Numbered from the stretch's first letter, positions 1 through 9,205 are shown. The stretch is DNA of 60,833 nucleotides from a bacterium (GCA_027484025.1 JAIXTI010000168.1:1-60833); one strand, 5' to 3'. Notes: a model not told the origin generated them from the letters alone. Numbers and translations are program-made.

Positions 1-1173
1 AATCGTTATGCGGCCGGAGCGATGATGCAGGCCGATACGACCAAGCCGGTGTTCGCCTTTCCGTTTCGCCGCGAGACCGACAGCTCATTGGTCTATGGTT
101 CGCAGTTCATGGTGATTGATGAGCGGTACGTAGTGTACGCGAGTCAGCAGGGGGATCTGCAGGCCGCCCGCGTGGATCTCGCCAAGCGAACCATCGGGCG
201 CCCGGTGCGCATGCTGTCGGGACTGTCGCTGCGCGACTACTCCGCTGCCGCGAGCTACCGCGTTGCCGACAACGGGACGCTGGTGTACGCCGTCGGGCCC
301 AATCACGCGGTGGGGCAGCTAGTGCGGCAGAATGCGCAGTCGGTCGACACGCTGCCGGTGGGGCGCGCGGCGTTCAAGATGTGGAGCATGAGTCCAGACG
401 GGAAGCGCCTGGCCGCGACGGTCGAGGTGCTCGAGGGACAGGAACTGCGCGTGTACGATCTGCAGACGGGCCGTTTCGACGTGCTCGCGAGTGCCCGGGA
501 CATTCGGCAACCCCTCTGGAGCCCAACCGGCGATCGCCTGGTGTACGCGCTGTTGCATGCCGATGGGACGGTCGAACTGTCTGTACGTCCGCTCAACACG
601 AGGGAGGCGCCTCCACCTCTGGTGCGGGGGCGGGAGTTTTTCGAGCCACTCGAGTGGTTGCCGGATGGTCGGGTCATTCTGAGCGACTGGGCGACCAAAG
701 TGGTCGCGATGAACCTCGGGCAGCGATCGACGAAAGAGGACACGCTGATTACCGACGCCCTCTACGGAGCGGTATCGCCTGATGGTAAGTGGATTGCGTA
801 CTCGCAGCTCGACGAGAACGCGATGTGGCTCGAGCCGCTGCCGCGTACGGGCAAGCGGTATCTGCTGCATAGCGGCTCCAGTGCCGACGATCCTCACTGG
901 CTCTCGGCGACGGAACTCGTCTTCAAGAGCAACGAATCGTGGGGGTTCGATCGCGTTACGATCACCGCTTCGGCCGAGAGCCCCGTGGGTCCCGTGCGGC
1001 GTTGGTTTACGGCGCTACGCGCCCTCGACACACCCGGTGCGTCGTCGCAGTTGAGCGTGGACGGTCGGGTGATCTACCTGCAGGCAGATGTCGAGGTACC
1101 CGTGCGGTCGCTGCGTGTGGTGCCGAACTGGGTGGCCAAGATGAAGCAGGCTGTGGACTCGACGAGCAAGTGA
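1..1173 (+). CDS. PD40/TolB-like beta-propeller protein, 5' end cut by window edge
   Basis: The reading frame is open from base 1, so the start lies outside the window; the first internal ATG is at 22. The visible 390 codons carry repeated propeller blades of the PD40/WD40-like kind, for example SPDGKRLAAT, SPTGDRLVYAL and SPDGKWIAYSQ, each a strand-turn unit with an SPDG turn. No kinase motifs are visible in this part. The next gene is a complete kinase with the same kind of propeller, 12 bases downstream. By comparison this is probably the extracytoplasmic C-terminal half of another Ser/Thr kinase, but it could be a free propeller protein. The ligand is unknown. Confidence 0.85.
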   Translation, partial: NRYAAGAMMQADTTKPVFAFPFRRETDSSLVYGSQFMVIDERYVVYASQQGDLQAARVDLAKRTIGRPVRMLSGLSLRDYSAAASYRVADNGTLVYAVGPNHAVGQLVRQNAQSVDTLPVGRAAFKMWSMSPDGKRLAATVEVLEGQELRVYDLQTGRFDVLASARDIRQPLWSPTGDRLVYALLHADGTVELSVRPLNTREAPPPLVRGREFFEPLEWLPDGRVILSDWATKVVAMNLGQRSTKEDTLITDALYGAVSPDGKWIAYSQLDENAMWLEPLPRTGKRYLLHSGSSADDPHWLSATELVFKSNESWGFDRVTITASAESPVGPVRRWFTALRALDTPGASSQLSVDGRVIYLQADVEVPVRSLRVVPNWVAKMKQAVDSTSK

Positions 1174-1185
1174 CCCCTTTCGCGA

Positions 1186-3885
1186 ATGACTGATACCATG
1201 AGCCGTCTCGCTGCGGCGCTGTCCGACCGCTACCGCCTCGACCGCGAGCTTGGCGCCGGTGGTATGGCCACCGTGTACCTCGCGCACGACGTGAAGCACG
1301 ATCGTGACGTCGCCATCAAGGTGCTGCACCCCGATCTGGGCGCGGCGCTCGGCGGTGAAAGGTTCCTGACCGAGATTCGCACCACGGCGCGGTTGCAGCA
1401 TCCGCACATTCTGCCGCTGCTCGACAGCGGTGAGGCCGACGGGCTGCTGTACTACGTGATGCCGCTGGTGACGGGCGAGACGTTGCGCGCGCGTCTCGAA
1501 CGCGAACGCCAGCTGCCCATTGCCGACGCTGTCCGCATCGCGCGCGAAGTAGCGAGTGCGCTCGACTACGCGCATCGGCAGAACGTGATTCATCGTGACA
1601 TCAAGCCGGAGAATATTCTCCTGCACGATGGCAGCGCGCTTGTGGCGGACTTTGGCATTGCGCTCGCCGTGCAGAGTGCCGGCGGGCAGCGCATGACGCA
1701 GACGGGGCTGAGCCTCGGCACGCCACAGTACATGAGCCCCGAGCAGGCGATGGGCGAGCGCACCATCGATGCGCGCAGTGACATCTATGCGCTCGGCGCG
1801 GTGACGTACGAAATGCTCGCTGGCGATGCGCCGTTCCTGGGCAGCAACGTGCAGGCGATAGTGGCCAAGGTGTTGAGCGAAAAGCCGACGCCGTTGCACA
1901 CGCTGCGTGATACGGTGCCGGAGCACATTGAAACGGCGGTACTCACGGCGCTCGCTAAGCTGCCGGCCGATCGGTTTGCCAGCGCGGCGGAGTTTGCGAC
2001 GGCATTGGGCGCGACGGCGTCCACCACCACGGTCTCAGGTGCGCGTCGCGCGGCGCCGCCGTCACGCGCCGCACGTGTCGCGCGCATTGCGCCGTGGGCG
2101 CTGACGGTGGCTCTCGCCGCTGCTCTCGCGGCTGTCTATGCCCGTCAATCGGGCACCGGTGCGTCGAACAACGCACCCAGCCGTCAGCAGGTCACGCTCT
2201 GGCACTACCAGATGCCCTCACCGCTCGATGCCGGCGCCACGCGCCTTGGCAACGAAGCCGCCATTGCCCCCGACGGATCGGCCATCGTGTTCACCGACTC
2301 GACGCCCGCCGGTCGCATCCTCATGCGCAAGGCGCGTGATGCCACGGATGCCTCGCCGATTCCGGGCACCGAGGGGGGCATCGCGCCCTTCTATTCGCCC
2401 GATGGCAAATGGATTGCGTTCCTCACGCTCAAGGGACAGCTCCGGAAAGTCCCCGCCGCCGGCGGTGGAGCGGTCACCATCGTGGAGTCGAACACGACCA
2501 GCGCGTTTGGCGGGAGCGCCTGGCTGACCGATGGCAGCATCGTGTACAACATGGGGCGCGACCTCAAGCGCATCTCGGCCGATGGCGTAACGATGCCGTC
2601 GCTCAACATCTCGGCATCGGGCACGAGTGCAGGTGGCCAGAACGACGTGGTCTCCATCGACGCGCTCCCCGACGCGCGGGGATTTCTGTTTACCGTTTGC
2701 CGTAGCGCGTGCGCGGTAGGCTCGGATACGTGGGTGTACGACGCGAAGGCCGACAGCGCACACCTGTTGTTGCCGCGGGCGCTGGGCGCGTGGTACTCGC
2801 CAACGGGGCATGTGCTTTATACGAACCGCGAGAACGGGCTCTACGCGGTGCCCTTCGATGTCGCCACGCTCACGGTCACCGGCGGCGCGTTTGCGGTCAT
2901 CGATGGCGTCCTCCCCACCAAGTTCGCGCTCTCGCCGTCCGGCGCCGCACTCTACTCCATCGATCGCACCACGGCCTCCGCGTCAGGGCTGGTGTGGGTG
3001 TCGCGCGACGGGCGAACGGAACCGGTCGATAGCTCGTGGCGAGTGCGCTTCGACTATCCGGCCATCAGTCCCGACGGTCGCTCGATTGCCGTGAGCGTGC
3101 GTGACAAGACGACTGACCTGTGGATGTGGCGAAGCAACGGCACCCGCACGAAGGTACAAAGCGCCGCCCCCACCAATTGGCGCCCGAGTTGGAGCGGCGA
3201 CGGGCAGTCGTTGGCCTTCGTCAGCGTGCGCGATGTGAACGGGACCGACTCGCTGGCAGCGACTCCCATGATGACCCGCACCGATGGCACCGGCGGTGCG
3301 ACGCCGATGGAGGGCGGTCGTGTCAATTACTTCGAGGTCGAACTGTCGCGCGACGGCCAGTGGATGGTGCTGCGTACCGATGCGGCGGGGACCAGTTCGG
3401 CGCGCGTGTCACGACTGTACACGCGCCGGCGCACCGGAGACACGACCTTGCGCCTGGTGCCCACCGGTGACGTCTCCGCGCTGCAACCCGCGCTCTCCCC
3501 TGATGGTCGATGGTTGGCCTACGGTTCTGGCGCCGTAGTTGGCAGTCGCGAAATCGTCGTGCAGTCGTTCCCCGATGCGCAGCAACGCGTGGTTGTTTCG
3601 GGCGCCGGGGGGTCGGAGCCCCGCTGGTCGAGCAACGGCCGCGAACTGTTCTACACGCTTGGCGGCCAGATGATGGCCGTGTCGGTGCCGCCCGGGCCCG
3701 TCTTCACTCCGGGGCCGCCGCGCGCGCTCTTCTCGGTCGCGGGGTACGTCGCCGCGCGTAACCGCGCGCAGTACGATGTGTCGCCGGACGGCCAGCGTTT
3801 TCTCATGATCCGCGCCAATTCGGCATCGCAGGTGGTCTACGTGGAGAACTGGTTCGCCGAGTTGCTGGCGAAGGCGAAGCAGTAG
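1186..3885 (+). CDS. PknB-type Ser/Thr protein kinase with C-terminal PD40 propeller
   Basis: The 899-residue protein has a full Hanks-type kinase domain (about residues 17-275): glycine loop GAGGMATVY at 23-31, catalytic lysine K45 in VAIK, HRDIKPEN with D138, DFG at 155-157 and GTPQYMSPEQ at 178-187. A single hydrophobic helix at about 301-318 would anchor it in the inner membrane. The rest is a propeller with many SPDG-type turns, expected outside the cytoplasm and probably a sensor or binding domain. This domain order is common in Gemmatimonadota and Acidobacteriota. ATG at 1186 is chosen; an in-frame ATG at 1198 is a possible alternative. The signal sensed and the substrate are not visible. 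Confidence 0.95.
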   Translation: MTDTMSRLAAALSDRYRLDRELGAGGMATVYLAHDVKHDRDVAIKVLHPDLGAALGGERFLTEIRTTARLQHPHILPLLDSGEADGLLYYVMPLVTGETLRARLERERQLPIADAVRIAREVASALDYAHRQNVIHRDIKPENILLHDGSALVADFGIALAVQSAGGQRMTQTGLSLGTPQYMSPEQAMGERTIDARSDIYALGAVTYEMLAGDAPFLGSNVQAIVAKVLSEKPTPLHTLRDTVPEHIETAVLTALAKLPADRFASAAEFATALGATASTTTVSGARRAAPPSRAARVARIAPWALTVALAAALAAVYARQSGTGASNNAPSRQQVTLWHYQMPSPLDAGATRLGNEAAIAPDGSAIVFTDSTPAGRILMRKARDATDASPIPGTEGGIAPFYSPDGKWIAFLTLKGQLRKVPAAGGGAVTIVESNTTSAFGGSAWLTDGSIVYNMGRDLKRISADGVTMPSLNISASGTSAGGQNDVVSIDALPDARGFLFTVCRSACAVGSDTWVYDAKADSAHLLLPRALGAWYSPTGHVLYTNRENGLYAVPFDVATLTVTGGAFAVIDGVLPTKFALSPSGAALYSIDRTTASASGLVWVSRDGRTEPVDSSWRVRFDYPAISPDGRSIAVSVRDKTTDLWMWRSNGTRTKVQSAAPTNWRPSWSGDGQSLAFVSVRDVNGTDSLAATPMMTRTDGTGGATPMEGGRVNYFEVELSRDGQWMVLRTDAAGTSSARVSRLYTRRRTGDTTLRLVPTGDVSALQPALSPDGRWLAYGSGAVVGSREIVVQSFPDAQQRVVVSGAGGSEPRWSSNGRELFYTLGGQMMAVSVPPGPVFTPGPPRALFSVAGYVAARNRAQYDVSPDGQRFLMIRANSASQVVYVENWFAELLAKAKQ

Positions 3886-3892
3886 AATTAAC

Positions 3893-3918
3893 TGACCACA
3901 GTCGTTGACTATGGTCAA
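3893..3918. promoter_or_regulatory. Candidate operator palindromes before the antitoxin-like gene
   Basis: TTGAC-N4-GTCAA lies at 3905-3918, and TGACCA (3893-3898) with TGGTCA (3912-3917) forms a second, overlapping inverted repeat. They sit 22-47 bases before the ATG of a Phd/YefM-like gene. Antitoxins of that family usually bind palindromes at their own promoter, so an autoregulatory operator is likely. This is position plus symmetry only. Confidence 0.45.
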
Positions 3919-3939
3919 AGTCGCGACAGCTTTCGATTT

Positions 3940-4308
3940 ATGGCCACCAAACCCGCCCAAACCATCGCGATCTCAGAGTTCGCTGCCACCTGCCTGGCGG
4001 TCCTCGAGCGCGTGAAGCGTACCGGCACCTCGATTGTCGTCACGAAGCGCGGCGAGCCGGTGGCTGAGATCAACCCGCCGTCGTCGGCCAGCGCGGGCGA
4101 CGGCTGGCTTGGGTCCATACGCGGCACCGCCACCATGGCGGACGATCTGATTGAACCGGTCAGTGCCACCCACGAGTGGGACGCGCACCCGCTGGCCGAA
4201 TGCGGTCGCGTGCGCGTCGATACGGCGCAGGTGCTGGGGCTGACGTTGGCGACTGCCGACGCGCGGTTGACGGTGTCAACGGAGTATGCCGTGATGGCGA
4301 ACGGATGA
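3940..4308 (+). pseudogene. Phd/YefM-like antitoxin fused in frame to a PIN (VapC) toxin remnant
   Basis: Residues 1-80 match the Phd/YefM antitoxin pattern: ISEFAATCLAVLERV, then VVTKRGEPVAEI, then GWLGSIRG and IEPVS followed by W. A normal antitoxin stops about there. Here the frame runs on into RVRVDTAQVLGLTLATADARL, which resembles the C-terminal end of PIN-domain toxins (usually DPADR-IVATA-VLG-TLVTAD-RL). The first three quarters of the toxin, with its first catalytic aspartates, is absent. The simplest reading is a deletion that joined antitoxin and toxin tail into one 122-residue frame. The antitoxin part might still bind DNA. No intact toxin gene is nearby. Confidence 0.6.
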
Positions 4309-4370
4309 CCGGCGTGTTCGGGCGTCTCGCCGCGGCACTCGAGGGCCATTATCGCGTGGCGAACACGTGA
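4305..4370 (+). pseudogene. Remnant of a Ser/Thr kinase gene start
   Basis: The short frame begins at ATG 4305 and reads MTGVFGRLAAALEGHYRVANT before a stop. It shares the pattern MT-x4-RLAAAL-x3-YR with the first residues of the complete kinase at 1186 (MTDTMSRLAAALSDRYRL). The glycine loop and everything after it are missing. It overlaps the end of the antitoxin/toxin fusion, so the region 3.9-4.4 kb looks like a place of repeated deletion. The match is short and could be chance. Confidence 0.35.
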
Positions 4371-4395
4371 TCTACGCGAGAAGGAGCTGTCTGTC

Positions 4396-4770
4396 GTGAC
4401 CGATGCCGCACTCAAGGAGTTTGCCGCGCGCTATACCGCTGCCTGGTGCAGCCAGCAGGCCGCGAGCGTGGCGGCGCATTTTGCCGAGCAGGGCTCGTTG
4501 ACGATCAATGCGGGGGTGCCCGCGGTTGGTCGTGACGCCATCACCGCCTCGGCGCAAGCGTTCATGACGGCGTTCCCCGACATGGTCGTCGCAATGGACT
4601 CGCTCGTCGAACGGGGTGGGCATCCCGTGTATCACTGGACCCTCACTGGCACCAACACCGGCCCGGGCGGCACGGGTCGGGCCGTACGCATCCACGGTTA
4701 CGAAGAGTGGACGATCGGCGCCGACGGGCTGATCTCAGTGTCGTTAGGGCACTACGACGAAGCAGAGTAG
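4396..4770 (+). CDS. SnoaL-like (NTF2-fold) small protein
   Basis: This 124-residue protein starts at GTG 4396, preceded by a strong ribosome site (AGAAGGAG, 4379-4386). It has the layout of SnoaL/NTF2-like proteins: an N-terminal helix with YTAAWCSQQAASVAAHFAEQ, a strand with GRDAITASAQAF and FPDMVVAMDSLVERG, then VYHWTLTGTNTG and IHGYEEWTIGADG. Family members include polyketide cyclases and ketosteroid-isomerase-like enzymes, as well as many with no known reaction. No operon partner is evident and the substrate cannot be told from the sequence. Confidence 0.8.
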   Translation: MTDAALKEFAARYTAAWCSQQAASVAAHFAEQGSLTINAGVPAVGRDAITASAQAFMTAFPDMVVAMDSLVERGGHPVYHWTLTGTNTGPGGTGRAVRIHGYEEWTIGADGLISVSLGHYDEAE

Positions 4771-4984
4771 GCCCGTCAGTTGCATGCAGGTGTCCGCTCG
4801 TGATGATCCGTGCGGCATTCGCACACGAGCCATTATGAGCGACGCGCATCGTCGAGGTAGGCGGAGCGCGCAGATTTTCCCCAGGCGACAGACCGTCGAA
4901 ACGTTCGCCTCCGCACCCCGTAGGCAGTGGTGTTAGCCTTCAGCAGAGCTCCAACACGCTGATCGTCCGCCCCCTCGCCCGCGC

Positions 4985-5923
4985 ATGACTGCCTCTCTCA
5001 TTTCCGCCCGCGATCTCACGCGACGCTACGGCGCAGTGACAGCGCTCGATGCGCTCACGGTGACCATCGAGCCTGGAATTACCGGGCTCGTGGGCGCGAA
5101 CGGCGCCGGCAAGAGTACCTTCGTCAAAATTCTCCTCGGCATTGTCGATCCGAGTGATGGCGCTGCCGACGTGATGGGGCATGACGTGGTACGCGACCGC
5201 GAACAGATCCGTGCGCTGGTGGGCTACATGCCTGAGCACGACTGTCTGCCGCCGGACATGAGTGCGACGGAGTTCGTGAGCTTCATGGCGCGCTGCAGTG
5301 GACTGCCGGTGACGGCCGCACGCGAACGCACCGCCGAGGTGTTGCGGCATGTGGGGCTCTTTGAAGAACGCTACCGCCCCATGGGTGGCTACAGCACCGG
5401 CATGGCGCAGCGCGTGAAACTCGCGCAGGCGCTCGTACACGACCCGCGCATTCTCATCCTCGACGAACCCACCAACGGGCTCGATCCCGAAGGGCGCGAC
5501 GAGATGCTCGCGCTGGTGTCGCGCACGGGCAAGGAGTTCGGCATTTCGGTGCTGGTGTCGTCGCACCTGCTGGGTGAGCTCGAGCGCATCTGTGATCGTA
5601 TCGTCCTCATCGAGCAAGGCCGACTCCTGCGCTCGGCGCAGGTTGGCGCGCTCACCACGCAGATGTCCACGCTGGTGGTGGAGCTCGATGGCGACGAGGC
5701 GGCGGTTGCATCGTTTGTCGCACAGGTCGCCGCCGCAGGACTTGCCGTCGAGCAGGAACGGCAGCGTGTGCTGGTGGAGATTCCGGACCAGGTCGACGCC
5801 GAGGCACTGCGGCATGTGCATGACGTCGTGCGCGATGCCGCCATGGCGTGTGACGTCGGACTCCTGCGGCTCGAGCGTCGCCGCGGGCATCTGCAAGACC
5901 TGTTTGCCGGGGCGGCTGCATGA
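4985..5923 (+). CDS. ABC transporter ATP-binding protein (ABC-2 exporter type)
   Basis: The 312-residue ATPase has Walker A GANGAGKST at 37-45, an ABC signature of unusual form (YSTGMAQR, 136-143, in place of LSGGQ) and Walker B ILILDEP near 156-162 followed by TNGLDP. An H-loop follows in SSHLLGELE. The C-terminal 90 residues form a small extra domain. It overlaps the next gene, a permease, by ATGA. With the three following genes it makes an ATPase-permease-ATPase-permease cluster like those for Nat- or antibiotic-type ABC-2 export. The substrate is unknown. Confidence 0.93.
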   Translation: MTASLISARDLTRRYGAVTALDALTVTIEPGITGLVGANGAGKSTFVKILLGIVDPSDGAADVMGHDVVRDREQIRALVGYMPEHDCLPPDMSATEFVSFMARCSGLPVTAARERTAEVLRHVGLFEERYRPMGGYSTGMAQRVKLAQALVHDPRILILDEPTNGLDPEGRDEMLALVSRTGKEFGISVLVSSHLLGELERICDRIVLIEQGRLLRSAQVGALTTQMSTLVVELDGDEAAVASFVAQVAAAGLAVEQERQRVLVEIPDQVDAEALRHVHDVVRDAAMACDVGLLRLERRRGHLQDLFAGAAA

Positions 5924-6792
5924 CCGACAACAGCACTTCCACCATTCACGATCTCGGCTACCGTCGTTACGACGGGGCACGCGAAGGGTCGCGCGGCGCA
6001 TTCCGTGCGCTGTACTGGCAGGGTTTCCGCGCCATGTTCGGTGTGGGGCGTCCGTGGAAAACCAAAGCGGTGCCGGTGTTCGTCAGCGTCGTAACCATGC
6101 TGCCGGCGCTCGCATCGGTCGCCGCGAGTGGCGCGACACAGGGCCAGCTGCCCATCACGTACGCCAATGTCATTGGCGCGCAGTCGCTGCTCTTTTTGCT
6201 CTTCAGTGCGGCGCAGGCGCCGGAGATGCTCTGCCGTGATCAGCAGCATCGCGTACTGCCGCTGCTCTTTACGCGCGATGTCACACGCACGCACTACGCG
6301 CTGGCGCGATTGCTGGCACTGTTCACTGCCATGTTCTTCGTGGCGGCGGCGCCGTTGCTGATTTTGTATCTCGGTGAAATCGGTGTGGCGAAAGACCCTA
6401 GTGCGGTGTTCGACACCATGGGTGGCAAGATCGGGCCGGTGCTGCTGTTTGCCACGCTGCTGGCATGGGTGATGAGCACGGTGAGCGCATTTCTCGCGAG
6501 CCTGACGCCGCGTCGTGCGTATGCGACCGCCGCGATCATTGGCGTGTTTCTGTCCACCGTCGTGATCTCGCAGGGGCTTCAGGACTTGACGGGGATGTCG
6601 GAAGCCACCACCAAGCTCATCGACCCCATCGAGACGCTGCGCACCACGGCGATGCAGTTGTTCGGTGAGACCAAGCGGTGGATGGAACTCACGCCGCCGC
6701 CGTCGGTGTGGGTGCACGTCGCGTTGTTGGCCACGCTTGGTGCAGTGGCCACGGTGGGACTGGTATGGCGCATGCGCCGGGTAAGCGTATGA
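5920..6792 (+). CDS. ABC-2 type transporter permease
   Basis: The 290-residue protein has about six hydrophobic helices, for example around AVPVFVSVVTMLPALASVAAS, LLALFTAMFFVAAAPLLILYL, VLLFATLLAWVMSTVSAFLA and the last one near VALLATLGAVATVGLVW. A conserved-looking cytoplasmic start, IHDLGYRRYDG, is typical of permeases next to these ATPases. The start codon overlaps the stop of the first ATPase gene, and its own stop overlaps the next ATPase start. It is expected to form the membrane channel with the flanking ATPases. The substrate is unknown. Confidence 0.88.
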   Translation: MTDNSTSTIHDLGYRRYDGAREGSRGAFRALYWQGFRAMFGVGRPWKTKAVPVFVSVVTMLPALASVAASGATQGQLPITYANVIGAQSLLFLLFSAAQAPEMLCRDQQHRVLPLLFTRDVTRTHYALARLLALFTAMFFVAAAPLLILYLGEIGVAKDPSAVFDTMGGKIGPVLLFATLLAWVMSTVSAFLASLTPRRAYATAAIIGVFLSTVVISQGLQDLTGMSEATTKLIDPIETLRTTAMQLFGETKRWMELTPPPSVWVHVALLATLGAVATVGLVWRMRRVSV

Positions 6793-7754
6793 GCACACCC
6801 GTTGCAACCAAACAGGCATCGCTCACCGCCACGCCGTTGGTGTTCGACCACGTGTCGCACTGGTATGGCGACGTGGTCGCCGTCAACGATGTTACGGCCA
6901 GCGTCGAACCGGGTATCACTGGCCTCCTGGGCCCCAACGGTGCCGGCAAGACGACGTTGTTGCAGTTGGCCGCGGGACTGATGCCGCCAAGCGGCGGTAC
7001 GGTGCGCGTGTTCGGCGCGTCGCCCGTGCGGAACCCCGAGATCTACCGGCACGTGGCGCTGGTGCCGGAACGTGAAGCACTGCCCGGCATGTTGTCGGCG
7101 CGCGCGTTCGTCGAGGCGCGTGCCACGCTGCTCGGGTTGCGTGACCCGCGCGGCGCCGCAAAAGCGGCGCTCGAGATGGTCGAAATGGATACCGTGGCCG
7201 ACCGCGCGGTGTCGGGCTTCTCCAAAGGCATGCGGCAGCGCACCAAGCTGGCCGCAGCGCTCGTGCAGCAGCCCAAACTCGTGCTGCTCGACGAGCCATT
7301 CAACGGGCTCGACCCGAGGCAGCGATTGCAGATGATGCAATTGCTGGAGGCGCGCGCCGCCGAAGGCACCGCGGTTCTGCTGTCGAGCCATATCCTCGAG
7401 GAAATCGAAGGCGTGGCGTCGCGTATTCTGGTGATGATCGCGGGGCGGCTGGCCGCCAGCGGCGATCATCGCACGCTGCGCCGCATGATGACCGACCGTC
7501 CGCATACGGTGCGCATTCGCGCGAGTGATGTGCGCCTGTTGGCGTCGCGCCTGGTCACGGAGCCGGCGGTCATGGGTGTCGAGGTGGAAGGCTCCGATGC
7601 CATGCATGTGCGCACCACCGACTACACGGCGTTTTCGCGCGTGCTCGTGCGTGCGGCGCACGGTGGTGGGCAGGCTCCGGCCATCTCGCTCTTCGATGTG
7701 CAGCCAACTGACGAATCGTTGGAGCACGTGTTCGCTTACCTGGTGGAGCGGTGA
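6789..7754 (+). CDS. ABC transporter ATP-binding protein, second copy
   Basis: This 321-residue ATPase starts at ATG 6789, which overlaps the permease stop (ATGA). The open frame extends further upstream, but that part lies inside the permease gene and has no ATPase character. Walker A is GPNGAGKTT at 48-56, the signature is FSKGMRQR, Walker B is LVLLDEP followed by FNGLDP, and SSHILEEIE holds the H-loop. It resembles the first ATPase only moderately, so it is an old duplicate or a partner in a heterodimer. It acts with the next permease gene. Confidence 0.93.
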   Translation: MSTPVATKQASLTATPLVFDHVSHWYGDVVAVNDVTASVEPGITGLLGPNGAGKTTLLQLAAGLMPPSGGTVRVFGASPVRNPEIYRHVALVPEREALPGMLSARAFVEARATLLGLRDPRGAAKAALEMVEMDTVADRAVSGFSKGMRQRTKLAAALVQQPKLVLLDEPFNGLDPRQRLQMMQLLEARAAEGTAVLLSSHILEEIEGVASRILVMIAGRLAASGDHRTLRRMMTDRPHTVRIRASDVRLLASRLVTEPAVMGVEVEGSDAMHVRTTDYTAFSRVLVRAAHGGGQAPAISLFDVQPTDESLEHVFAYLVER

Positions 7755-8551
7755 TGTCGGCCATGACGACCAACAATATGGCGGCTCCGGCGCACGGCCG
7801 CGTGTCGTTCGTGCGCACGGCGCTGGTGCTCATGCGTCTCGCGTGGGCGCGAACCGGCTCGTGGCTGCTCATTGCCGGCATCGTGGTGCTGTTGCTGCTC
7901 CCGATGCTCTTCTCGCTCATCTTTGCGAGTCGCGGCGCGCTGTCGGGTGACCCGGTGGACTTTCTGCTGGCGCGCTACGACACGATCGTGTCCGGACTCG
8001 CGACGCCGCTCATCGCGCTGCTGCTTGGCACGAGTGCGTTCAGCGCCGAAACCGACGACGGCACGTTGTTGTATCTCGTCACGACGACCACGCCACGCTG
8101 GTGGATTGTCTCGGCGCGATTGCTCTTCGCGAGTGTGCTCACGGGAGTGCTCGCGAGCTTGTCGGTCATTGGCGCCGGCTTCATTGCCGTGGGATGGAGT
8201 GATCCCGAGGGCGTCGTGAGTGCGTTTGCCGTGGCGGTGTTCTACGGCGGCGTGACGTACGCGGCGCTGTTCACGATGCTCGCGCTCATCACGCGTCGTT
8301 CGTTGGTGATCGGGCTCATTTACGTGCTCTTCTGGGAAGGCGCGTTGAGCGAGACGTTCCAGGCCATCCGCTTCCTGAGCGTGCGGAAGTGGATGACGGC
8401 GATTGCGGAGCCGATGATCGAGGGCGGCGGCGACAGTGTGGGGCCGTCGGCCACCTATGCGCTCGTTGCGGCGGCAGCCGTGGTGGCCATCACGGTGTAC
8501 ATTGGCGGCCGTCGACTGGATGAGCCGCGCATGGGCAAGATCGGCTCGTAG
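7754..8551 (+). CDS. ABC-2 type transporter permease, second copy
   Basis: The 265-residue protein begins at ATG 7754, whose A is the last base of the previous stop; a GTG three bases earlier is also possible. It has about six membrane helices, among them TGSWLLIAGIVVLLLLPML, LATPLIALLLGTSAF and ALVAAAAVVAITVYIGG. The segment AETDDGTLLYLVTTTTPR after the second helix is typical of ABC-2 permeases. It is the last gene of the exporter cluster and converges with the LON-domain gene 15 bases away; no clear terminator is seen between them. Confidence 0.88.
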   Translation: MSAMTTNNMAAPAHGRVSFVRTALVLMRLAWARTGSWLLIAGIVVLLLLPMLFSLIFASRGALSGDPVDFLLARYDTIVSGLATPLIALLLGTSAFSAETDDGTLLYLVTTTTPRWWIVSARLLFASVLTGVLASLSVIGAGFIAVGWSDPEGVVSAFAVAVFYGGVTYAALFTMLALITRRSLVIGLIYVLFWEGALSETFQAIRFLSVRKWMTAIAEPMIEGGGDSVGPSATYALVAAAAVVAITVYIGGRRLDEPRMGKIGS

Positions 8552-8566
8552 TCGTTCGTCGCGCCG

Positions 8567-9205
8567 TCAGCGGTTGTTCTGTGCGATGGCGGCGCGCAGT
8601 TCGAGATCGGGGAGCACGCGCTTGAGAATGCCGTCGACGCTGCTGAGGCGCGCGGCCGGACTGCGTTCGGCGAGCAGCTGATAACGCTGCGTGAGGTCGA
8701 CGTCGATCATGGCGGCAATGCTCCAGGGAAGCTGTACCGGATCGTCGGGGAGTGTGGGCATGGTGCCCTGCTCGCCATTGAGGAGGTGCACCGCTTTCAC
8801 GACTCGGCGGAAGTTGTGCGCCACGTCGTCGGAGGCGACCGCCAGCGCCACGGCGTTCGTGCCTGCCGTATCGGCGACGAATGACACGTCGGCGACATTG
8901 TAGGGCGCGTCGTCGTCGACGAAGCCGTCGAGTGCAAACCGTTCACGCCCGGTGACCACGATATTCGCGCGGCCATCGGGCATGACTTCGGCGTCGGTCA
9001 CCTCAGCGACGCAGCCCATCCGTCCAACGGGAAGGTCACGTTCGGAAACACCGCTGATGCCGGTGAGAATGCCGAAGCGTGAATCGCCGTTCTGAATGTC
9101 CTTGAGCAGCTGACGATAGCGCGGCTCGAAGAGGTGCAACGGCATCGTCGTGCCCGGAAAGAGCACGACGTTGAGCGGGAAGATGGGCAGGCGCTGGTCA
9201 GGCAT
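8567..9205 (-). CDS. Stand-alone LON substrate-binding domain protein
   Basis: The 212-residue protein opens with LPIFPLNVVLFPGTTMPLHLF and EPRYRQLL, the hallmark of the Lon N-terminal substrate-recognition domain. It has neither the AAA+ ATPase nor the Ser-Lys protease part of Lon, so it is the short stand-alone form found in many bacteria. Its biochemical role is not established. The start ATG shares one base with the stop of the nitroreductase gene (TAATG), so the two are probably translated together. Confidence 0.9.
   Translation of the reverse strand: MPDQRLPIFPLNVVLFPGTTMPLHLFEPRYRQLLKDIQNGDSRFGILTGISGVSERDLPVGRMGCVAEVTDAEVMPDGRANIVVTGRERFALDGFVDDDAPYNVADVSFVADTAGTNAVALAVASDDVAHNFRRVVKAVHLLNGEQGTMPTLPDDPVQLPWSIAAMIDVDLTQRYQLLAERSPAARLSSVDGILKRVLPDLELRAAIAQNNR

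Noticed and set aside
5389-6819. A 476-codon minus-strand frame across the ABC ATPase and permease genes
   Set aside because: It lies opposite clear Walker motifs and membrane helices and has shadow-like composition.
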